In this document: positions 1 to 6,470 of the stretch, one piece after another
Layout: every line of letters begins with the position of its first letter
How positions within the stretch are numbered: the stretch's first letter is position 1
DNA from: DATAFT01 sp035544635
GTDB taxonomy: Bacteria; Acidobacteriota; Thermoanaerobaculia; Multivoradales; Multivoraceae
Length of the DNA: 7,178 nt
Direction: 5' to 3'
Assembly: GCA_035544635.1 (NCBI GenBank)
Contig: DATKDQ010000004.1
Location: forward strand, 1 to 7,178
The notes under the pieces: generated by a model
Databases searched by the model: none
What the model was told of the DNA's origin: nothing
Seen by the model: only the letters and a program-made list of their open reading frames with translations
Program-made: the position numbers and the translations under genes

Positions 1-2
1 GG

Positions 3-1049
3 GGCTCGATCGCCGCCGCGGAGGCGGAGGGGCTTCTCGCTGGCCTCGGCGAGCTGCGGCTGGAGCTCGCTCGGCGCGCGGCCATCCTCCATGCCGACTA
101 CGTCCTGGTGCACGAGGCGCTGCGGATCAACGCCGAGCACGCCGACCTGCTCCAGGACCTGCTGCGCGTCGCGACCGATCGCTACGTCGCCGGGCTCGCG
201 TCGCAGCAGGATCCGCTGCACGCGGAGTCGGAGCTGGCGCACCGGATGCACGACGACGTCGTGCTCCGCACCGAGCGCGCGGTGGTGGCGAGCCGCATCA
301 ACAGCCTGCTGCACCGCCCGCCCGACGCCGTACTGCCGCCGCCCGCGGCCGAGGAACCGGCGCTCGCGGAGTCGGAGCTCGGGGTGGGGAGCGCGCTTCA
401 CGGCGCGGCCCAGGCCGAGGTGGCCCCGATCGGCGCGGCGGAGCACGAGCAGGAGGCGCTGGCGTCGAGGCCGGAGCTGCGCGCGCGCGAGGCCTCGACC
501 AGGGCCCGCGAGGCCGAGCTCGAGCTGGCCCGGCTCTCCGGCCGGCCCGACTTCGGCGTGATGAGCTCCTACAGCTCGATGTGGGCGGAGCGCGAGCACC
601 GCTACATGGTCGGGGGCTCGGTCAGCCTGCCGATCCGGCGGTCGCGCGTTCGCGCCGGCATCGCCGAGGCGGAGGCGCGTCTGGCGCAGGCGCGGAGCGA
701 GCGCACGGCGATGGAGGACGAGGTGCGGCGCGAGGTGCGCGAGAGCATGGAGCGCCTCCGCGAGTCGCACCACGTGCTCGAGCTCTACGAGAGCCGGCTG
801 CGGCCGGTCGCGCGCGACCGCGTCGACGCCGCGCTCGCCGGGTTCCAGGCCAGCAAGAACGACTTCCTCGCGCTGATCGAGGCCGAGCGCAACCTGCGCG
901 ACGTCGAGCTGGGCTACCAGCGCGCCCGCGCCGGCCTCGCTCGCGAGCAGGTCGAGCTCGAGCGGGCGTTGGGGCGTGGTGTGGCAGCGGCGGAGACTTC
1001 GAACGAAACGGCCTCAGGACGATCGGAGGCCTCGGGAGACGAGCCATGA
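3..1049 (+). CDS. TolC-family outer-membrane efflux channel (CusC-like), 5' end missing
   Basis: Outer-membrane channel of the tripartite metal efflux system encoded with the next two genes; it would carry substrate from the periplasm to the outside. The reading frame is open from position 3, so the gene begins upstream of the window and 348 C-terminal residues are visible. GTG codons such as the one at 108 are internal, because similar helical sequence continues upstream of it. Two long, Ala/Arg/Glu/Leu-rich helical stretches are seen, the pattern of duplicated OEP repeats. The first ends in an SLLHRPP turn, a variant of the usual 'LN-LLGRP' motif. The second contains ASRPELRAREA, a strand-like segment (VGGSVSLPIRRSR), and a closing helix with DFLALIEAERNLRDVELGY, very typical of TolC-like proteins. 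The tail after ERALGRG is polar and probably disordered. The stop TGA overlaps the next ATG. The family call is firm; the specific CusC role is inferred from the neighbours. Confidence 0.9.
   Translation, partial: GSIAAAEAEGLLAGLGELRLELARRAAILHADYVLVHEALRINAEHADLLQDLLRVATDRYVAGLASQQDPLHAESELAHRMHDDVVLRTERAVVASRINSLLHRPPDAVLPPPAAEEPALAESELGVGSALHGAAQAEVAPIGAAEHEQEALASRPELRAREASTRAREAELELARLSGRPDFGVMSSYSSMWAEREHRYMVGGSVSLPIRRSRVRAGIAEAEARLAQARSERTAMEDEVRREVRESMERLRESHHVLELYESRLRPVARDRVDAALAGFQASKNDFLALIEAERNLRDVELGYQRARAGLAREQVELERALGRGVAAAETSNETASGRSEASGDEP
1034..1038 (+). promoter_or_regulatory. Ribosome binding site of the adaptor gene
   Basis: GGGAG lies 7 bases before the ATG at 1046, inside the end of the channel gene. 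It supports 1046 as the adaptor start although that frame is open back to about position 581. A second purine run, GGAGG at 1025-1029, lies further upstream. Confidence 0.6.
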
Positions 1050-3256
1050 ACACGAACAGGACCTTTCCCCGCTGGAGCTCCAAGCCGGCCCGCGGCGGCG
1101 TGCTCGCGCTCGCCCTGGTGGCGACCGCGGCCGGGTGCTCCCGCGATCGCGGCGACGCCATCCTCACCACGGCGGGCGACCTCACGCTCGAGGTCGCGCT
1201 GCGCACCGATCCGCCGCGACAGCAGAACAACGTGGTCGATGTCACGGTCAAGGATCGCGAAGGCCGCCCGGTGGAAGGAGCGGAGGTGGAGATCGTCGCC
1301 AGCATGCCGGCGATGGCGTGGGTGCCGGGCATGCGCAACCGAGCCGGCGTCGAGCCTCGAGGCGAGGGTCGGTACCGCGGCGAGCTCGATCTGGTGATGG
1401 GCGGAACGTGGGCGCTCGACGTCGCGGTGCGCAGCGGCGCCGGCAACGGAGCGGCGAGCTACTCGTTGACCGTCGGCGCCAAGGGGCTGCAGGCGACGGG
1501 CGCGAGCGCAGACCGCGCGCGCGACTCCGCCGGCGCACCGGCCGGGCCTGGGGCAGATGCGCCCGGCGACGCTCCTTCACTCGCCTCGGCCTGGACGAGG
1601 CCGCCGGTCGAGCTCCCGGCGCCGGTGGTCGAGGAGCTGCGCGGCGCGCTCGACGCCTATGAGGAGGTGCGGGCCCTGCTCGCGGCGGATCGAAGGGAAG
1701 GCCTCGACCAGGCCGCGGCGCGGCTGGCGGGGGCGCTGCGCGCGACCGGCGTCGCGTTCGGCCGGCCGGCGACCGATGTCGGGCACTGTCTCGGCGAGGG
1801 AGTCGCCGCGGCAGAGCGGCTAGGCGACGCTTCCGATCTCGAGACGGCCCGCGCGGCGTTCGGCGAGGTGAGCCGGTTCCTGATCGCGATCGCCGCCGTC
1901 GACCCGCGCGTCACCTTGGGCCGGCACCTCGTCGAGTGCCCGATGACCGACACCTTCAACCTGTGGATGCAGACGTCGCCCGAAGTCGAAAACCCCTACA
2001 TGGGGCAGGCGATGCCGAGGTGCGGAGTCGAGCGCACCTGGCGGCCGGGAGAGGCGGCGCAGCAAGGAGAGGCCGCCACCGAAGGAGAGCGCGGCGGGCT
2101 CGGCGCTCATGAGCACGGCTCGCCGGCCGGCGGCGCGGCAGCCGGCGACGAGGTCGCCTACTTCAGCTGCTCGATGCACACCCACGTGCGCAGCGCGGAT
2201 CCGGGGACCTGCCCGATCTGCTCGATGGATCTGGTGCCGGTGACGGAGCGGGAAGTCGCCACCGGCGAGATCGTGGTCGATCCGATGCGGCGCCAGACCA
2301 TCGGGGTGCGCACCGGCAAGGTCGAGCGCCGCCCGCTGCGGCTCGAGGTGCGTGCCGCCGGAAAGGTGGCCTACGACGAGACGCGCCTCGCCGAGGTCTC
2401 GGTCAAGTACTCGGGGTGGATCGGGCGCCTCCACGTCAACGCCACCGGGCAGCCGGTGCGGCGCGGCGAGACCCTGTTCACGATCTACAGCCCGGAGCTC
2501 TACGCCGCGCAGGGGGAGTACCTCTCTGCGCTCGAGAGCCAGCGCCGCGCGCGCGCCACCACGGTTCCCGATCGCGCCGACTATCTGGTCGAAGCGTCCC
2601 GCCAGCGCCTTCGTCTCTGGGACCTACGCGACGCCGATCTCGACCGGATCGCGACGAGCGGACGGCCCATCGAGCACCTGCCCATCGCGTCGCCGGTCTC
2701 CGGCCACGTCATCGAGAAGAACGTGGTCGAGGGCGCCGCGGTCGAGGCGGGGAGGGCGCTCTATCGCATCGCCGCGCTCGATCGCGTGTGGGTGGAGGCG
2801 GACGTCTACGAGTCCGATCTGCGGTTGGTGCGCGTCGGCCAACGGGCGAGCGTGACGCTGCCCAATCTCCCCGGCCAGGCGCTCGCCGGCATGGTGGCGT
2901 TCCTCTATCCCTACCTGGACGACGCGGCGCGCACGGGACGGGTGCGGATCGAGCTGCCCAACCCGGGCCTGGTGCTCAAGCCCGCGATGTACGCCGACGT
3001 CACCATGGAGATCGACCGCGGCGAGGCGCTCCAGGTGCCGGAGTCGGCGGTGCTCTACACCGGGCCGCGCCGGCTGGTGTTCCTCGATCTGGGCGAGGGT
3101 CGCCTCAGACCGCAGTCGATCGAGGTGGGCGCCGACGCCGGTGGCTGGGTCGAGGTGCTGGCCGGGCTCGAGGAGGGCGACGTGGTCGTCACCTCGGGCA
3201 CCTTCCTGGTGGCGGCCGAGAGCCGGCTCAAGTCGGCGGCGGAGCAGTGGCAGTGA
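1046..3256 (+). CDS. cusB: CusB-type periplasmic adaptor with N-terminal YtkA-like, DUF3347-like and heavy-metal-binding modules
   Basis: Membrane-fusion (adaptor) subunit linking the RND pump to the outer-membrane channel; 736 residues, against about 400 for E. coli CusB. Start ATG 1046 overlaps the upstream stop (ATGA), has an SD, and opens a basic n-region, a hydrophobic stretch (18-30) and a lipobox-like ATAAGC with Cys31, so a lipoprotein is likely. Domains in order: about 45-147, YtkA/FixH-like beta domain with a Met cluster (M87, M90, M96) and a GRYRGELDLVMGG strand pair; 148-185, Ala/Gly/Pro linker; about 188-330, DUF3347-like region with HLVECPM (C298, M300), W307, NPYMG (316-320) and MPRCG (C326); 335-370, low-complexity linker with HEH; 371-399, heavy-metal-binding motif with C375, M377, H378, C389, C392 and M394; about 408-730, CusB core, with lipoyl half-motifs near 449-485 and 547-578 flanking a short alpha-hairpin, then a beta-barrel (VWVEADVYESDL) and a C-terminal membrane-proximal domain. 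The adaptor assignment is firm; the roles of the added domains are inferred. Confidence 0.92.
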   Translation: MNTNRTFPRWSSKPARGGVLALALVATAAGCSRDRGDAILTTAGDLTLEVALRTDPPRQQNNVVDVTVKDREGRPVEGAEVEIVASMPAMAWVPGMRNRAGVEPRGEGRYRGELDLVMGGTWALDVAVRSGAGNGAASYSLTVGAKGLQATGASADRARDSAGAPAGPGADAPGDAPSLASAWTRPPVELPAPVVEELRGALDAYEEVRALLAADRREGLDQAAARLAGALRATGVAFGRPATDVGHCLGEGVAAAERLGDASDLETARAAFGEVSRFLIAIAAVDPRVTLGRHLVECPMTDTFNLWMQTSPEVENPYMGQAMPRCGVERTWRPGEAAQQGEAATEGERGGLGAHEHGSPAGGAAAGDEVAYFSCSMHTHVRSADPGTCPICSMDLVPVTEREVATGEIVVDPMRRQTIGVRTGKVERRPLRLEVRAAGKVAYDETRLAEVSVKYSGWIGRLHVNATGQPVRRGETLFTIYSPELYAAQGEYLSALESQRRARATTVPDRADYLVEASRQRLRLWDLRDADLDRIATSGRPIEHLPIASPVSGHVIEKNVVEGAAVEAGRALYRIAALDRVWVEADVYESDLRLVRVGQRASVTLPNLPGQALAGMVAFLYPYLDDAARTGRVRIELPNPGLVLKPAMYADVTMEIDRGEALQVPESAVLYTGPRRLVFLDLGEGRLRPQSIEVGADAGGWVEVLAGLEEGDVVVTSGTFLVAAESRLKSAAEQWQ
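3241..3244 (+). promoter_or_regulatory. Ribosome binding site of the pump gene
   Basis: GGAG sits 8 bases before the GTG at 3253, within the last codons of the adaptor gene. The alternative GTG at 3262 has its nearest GGAG (3258-3261) directly abutting it, which is too close, so 3253 is preferred. Confidence 0.5.
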
Positions 3257-6200
3257 CGGAGGTGCGGAGCGACGGCGGGCAGAGTGCGCCGAGCCCCCCC
3301 GGCGGCGGCCAGCCCGGAGGGCCGATCGAGCGCGTCATCGACTGGAGCGCGAGCAATCCCTGGCTCACCATCCTGCTGGTCGCCGCCCTCGCGGTCTGGG
3401 GTTGGTACGCGATGCGCGCCGGCCCGCTCGACGCCATCCCCGACCTCTCCGACGCGCAGGTGATCATCTTCACCGAGTGGCCGGGGCGCGGCCCCGACCT
3501 GATCGAGGACCAGATCACCTACCCGATCACGGCCTCGCTCCTCGCCGCGCCGCGCGTTCAGTTCGTGCGCGGCCAATCGATGTTCGGGATGTCGTTCGTC
3601 TACGTCATCTTCGAGGACCGGACCGACATCTACTGGGCGCGCTCGCGCGTGCTCGAGTACCTGAACGAGGTCGCAAGCCGGCTGCCCGACGGAGTCGTGC
3701 CGGTGCTCGGCCCCGACGCCACCGGAGTGGGCTGGGTCTATCAGTACGCGCTGGTGGACGAGAGCGGCGGGCTCGATCTCCAGCAGCTCAGGAGCCTCCA
3801 GGACTGGAACCTGCGCTACGCGCTCGAGAGCGTCGAGGGGGTGGCGGAGGTGGCGTCCATCGGCGGCTTCGTCAAGGAGTACCAGATCCTGATCGACCCG
3901 GTGAAGCTGCGGGCGTTCGGCGTCCCGCTGCGGGACGTCGTACAGGCGGTGCGGGAATCCAACCAGGACGCCGGCGGTCAATCCCTGGAGGTGGCGTCGC
4001 ACGAGCACGTGGTGCGCGGCCGCGGCTACGTCACGCGCCCAGAGGACCTCGAGCTGGTGCCGGTGCGCGTGTCGGAGGCCGGGGTGCCGGTCTACCTGCG
4101 CGACCTCGCCGAGGTGAAGCTCGGTCCGGCGCCGCGCCGCGGCTTCGCCGAGCTCGACGGGCGCGGCGAGGCGGTGGGCGGGATCGTCATCATGCGTTAC
4201 GGCGAGAACGCGCTGCGCGTCATCCGCCGCGTCCAGGAGCGCCTGGAGGAGGTGAAGCGCAGCCTTCCCGAAGGGGTCGAGATCGTCCCCGTCTATGACC
4301 GCTCGGAGCTGATCCAGGCGTCGATCGAGACGCTGCGGCGCACGCTGGTCGAGGAGCTGATCATCGTGAGCGTGGTCATCTTCCTCTTCCTGCTTCACGC
4401 ACGCAGCGCGCTGGTGCCGATCCTCACCCTCCCGATCGCGGTGCTGCTCGCCTTCATCCCGATGCTCTACCAGGGCTTGACCATCAACATCATGTCGCTC
4501 GGCGGCATCGCGGTCGCGATCGGCGCCATGGTCGACGCCTCGGTCATCCTGATCGAGAACGTGCACAAGAAGCTCGAGCGCTGGGAGGGCGAGGGGCGTC
4601 CCGGCGAGCGCGCGGCCGTGGTGACGGGCGCGATGCGCGAGGTCGGCCCCAGCCTGTTCTTCTCGCTGCTGGTGATCACGGTCTCGTTCCTGCCGGTGTT
4701 CACCCTCGAGGGGGTCGAGGGGCGCCTGTTCCGGCCGCTCGCATTCACCAAGACCTACTCGATGGCGTTCGCCGCTCTGCTCGCGGTCACCCTCACCCCC
4801 GCGCTCGCCGCGATCTTCGTGCGCGGCAGGATCCGGCCGGAGGAGCGCAATCTCCTGAACCGCTGGTTGGTGCGAGGGTACACGCCGGTGGTGCGCTTCG
4901 TGGTGCGGTTCCGGTGGACGATGGTGATCTTGGCGCTGGTCGCGATGGCGCTGACCGTTCCGGCGTTTCTCCAGCTCGGCAGCGAGTTCATGCCGCCGCT
5001 CAACGAGGGCGTCCTGCTCTACATGCCGACCGCCCCGCCGGGGATGTCGACCACCGAGGCGCAGTCCGTGCTGCAGGCGATGAATCGCGAGCTGCGCTCC
5101 TTCCCCGAGGTGGTCTCGGTGTTCGGCAAGATGGGGCGGGCCGAGACCGCCACCGATCCGGCGCCGATCGGCATGGTGGAGACGGTGGTCGTCCTCAAGC
5201 CGATGGAGGAGTGGCGCCAGGGATTGAGCTGGGACGACCTCCTCCGCGAGATGGACGGCAAGCTGCGCTACCCCGGCATGCCGGGGATCTGGTGGATGCC
5301 GATCCAGACTCGCATCGAGATGCTCTCGACCGGCATCCGCGCGCCGCTGGGCATCAAGGTGTTCGGCGACGACCTCGAGACCATCGAACGGACGGCGGTC
5401 GAGGTCGAGCGTCTGGTGGCGGAGATCCCCGGCACCCGCAGCGCCTTCGCCGACCGTTCGACCGGAGGGTTCTACGTCGACGTGGTGACCGACCGCGCGC
5501 GGGCCGCCCGCTACGGGCTGCGCGTCGCGGACATCAACGACGTCGTGATGTCGGCGGTGGGCGGCATGGCGATCTCGGAAACGGTCGAGGGCCGCGAGCG
5601 CTACCCGATCGCGGTGCGCTACGCGGTCGAGTACCGCGACCGGCCGCAGGCGCTCGGAGAGGTGCTGGTCGCGACCTCCGCCGGCGTCCTGGTGCCGCTG
5701 GGCCAGGTCGCCGACATCAGCTTCACGACCGGCCCGCCGATGATCCGCAGCGAGGACGGCCGGCTCGTCGGCTACGTGTTCGTCGACCCCGGCAACCGGC
5801 CGGTCGCCGACTACGTCGCGGAAGGCCGCCGCGCGGTCGCGGAGCGGTTGCAGCTTGCGGCCGGAGTGCGGCTGGAGTGGGCGGGCCAGTTCACCTACTT
5901 CGAGCGCGCCAAGGCGCGCCTCAAGGTGCTGGTGCCGGTGACGCTCGCTTTGGTCGTTCTCCTGCTCTACCTCAACACCCGGTCCCTGGTCGAGACCGGG
6001 ATCGTGCTGCTGGCGGTGCCGTTCTCGCTCATCGGTGCGGTGTGGCTGCTCTGGCTCCTCGACTACAACCTCAGCGTCGCGGTGTGGGTGGGGCTGATCG
6101 CGCTGGCGGGGCTCGACGCCGAGACCGGGGTGATCATGCTGCTCTATCTGAAGATCGCCTGGCGCGAGCGCCGAGACGCGGGCCGCCTCTCGACCTATGC

Positions 6201-6453
6201 CGATCTGCGCGAGGCGATCGTCGACGGCGCGGCGCGGCGCGTGCGCCCGAAGCTCATGACCGTGCTCACCACCATGATCGCCCTGGTGCCGATCATGTGG
6301 TCGACCGGCGTGGGCGCCGACGTGATGAAGCGGATCGCCGCCCCGATGGTGGGCGGTCTCGCCACCTCCTTCCTCCTCGAGCTGACCATCTACCCGGCGA
6401 TCTTCGCGTTGTGGAAGGGGAGGGAGGTGCGCCGCCGCGGTTCGGGGTTCTAG
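3253..6453 (+). CDS. cusA: CusA-type heavy-metal efflux RND pump (Cu(I)/Ag(I))
   Basis: Inner-membrane proton-driven pump of the efflux system; 1066 residues, close to E. coli CusA (1047) plus a Pro/Gly-rich N-terminal extension of about 23. Start GTG overlaps the adaptor stop (GTGA). The RND plan is complete: TM1 near 36-54, a first periplasmic loop, TM2-TM7 from about 366 to 573, a second periplasmic loop, and TM8-TM12 from about 890 to 1054. Diagnostic stretches include DAIPDLSDAQVI (60-71), GPDATGVGW (153-161), the TM4 motif GAMVDAS with the probable proton-relay Asp D428, FTLEGVEGRLF (483-493), TATDPAP (632-638), RIEMLSTGI (687-695) and RIAAPMVGG (1027-1035). By hand alignment to E. coli CusA recalled from memory, the metal-binding triad M573/M623/M672 corresponds to M591/M641/M690, and R83, E567, D617, E625, R669, K678 to R106, E585, D635, E643, R687, R696. 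This favours monovalent Cu/Ag over CzcA-type divalent metals. No frameshift seen. Confidence 0.96.
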   Translation: MTEVRSDGGQSAPSPPGGGQPGGPIERVIDWSASNPWLTILLVAALAVWGWYAMRAGPLDAIPDLSDAQVIIFTEWPGRGPDLIEDQITYPITASLLAAPRVQFVRGQSMFGMSFVYVIFEDRTDIYWARSRVLEYLNEVASRLPDGVVPVLGPDATGVGWVYQYALVDESGGLDLQQLRSLQDWNLRYALESVEGVAEVASIGGFVKEYQILIDPVKLRAFGVPLRDVVQAVRESNQDAGGQSLEVASHEHVVRGRGYVTRPEDLELVPVRVSEAGVPVYLRDLAEVKLGPAPRRGFAELDGRGEAVGGIVIMRYGENALRVIRRVQERLEEVKRSLPEGVEIVPVYDRSELIQASIETLRRTLVEELIIVSVVIFLFLLHARSALVPILTLPIAVLLAFIPMLYQGLTINIMSLGGIAVAIGAMVDASVILIENVHKKLERWEGEGRPGERAAVVTGAMREVGPSLFFSLLVITVSFLPVFTLEGVEGRLFRPLAFTKTYSMAFAALLAVTLTPALAAIFVRGRIRPEERNLLNRWLVRGYTPVVRFVVRFRWTMVILALVAMALTVPAFLQLGSEFMPPLNEGVLLYMPTAPPGMSTTEAQSVLQAMNRELRSFPEVVSVFGKMGRAETATDPAPIGMVETVVVLKPMEEWRQGLSWDDLLREMDGKLRYPGMPGIWWMPIQTRIEMLSTGIRAPLGIKVFGDDLETIERTAVEVERLVAEIPGTRSAFADRSTGGFYVDVVTDRARAARYGLRVADINDVVMSAVGGMAISETVEGRERYPIAVRYAVEYRDRPQALGEVLVATSAGVLVPLGQVADISFTTGPPMIRSEDGRLVGYVFVDPGNRPVADYVAEGRRAVAERLQLAAGVRLEWAGQFTYFERAKARLKVLVPVTLALVVLLLYLNTRSLVETGIVLLAVPFSLIGAVWLLWLLDYNLSVAVWVGLIALAGLDAETGVIMLLYLKIAWRERRDAGRLSTYADLREAIVDGAARRVRPKLMTVLTTMIALVPIMWSTGVGADVMKRIAAPMVGGLATSFLLELTIYPAIFALWKGREVRRRGSGF

Positions 6454-6470
6454 TACAGTGCCCCCAGATC
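6454..6470 (+). other. Intergenic gap between pump and hydrolase genes
   Basis: This is the only non-coding stretch in the window, 17 bases. It holds no hairpin long enough for a terminator and no purine-rich ribosome binding site. TAGTAC, formed with the pump's stop codon (6451-6456), resembles a -10 box but has no recognisable -35 at the right distance. Read-through from the pump gene is therefore the simplest assumption for hydrolase expression. Confidence 0.5.

Noticed and set aside
581..1045. Upstream extension of the adaptor frame to position 581
   Set aside because: The extension is Arg/Ala/Gly-rich shadow sequence of the channel gene. The ATG at 1046 has an SD, a lipoprotein-type signal sequence and the ATGA overlap.
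622..1446. Antisense frame across the channel/adaptor junction
   Set aside because: It spans two well-supported genes on the opposite strand and its product is Arg/Ala/Pro-rich without domains.
2416..3252. Upstream extension of the pump frame to position 2416
   Set aside because: It overlaps the conserved adaptor core in another frame and encodes Arg-rich low-complexity sequence. RND pumps begin just before TM1, as found after GTG 3253.
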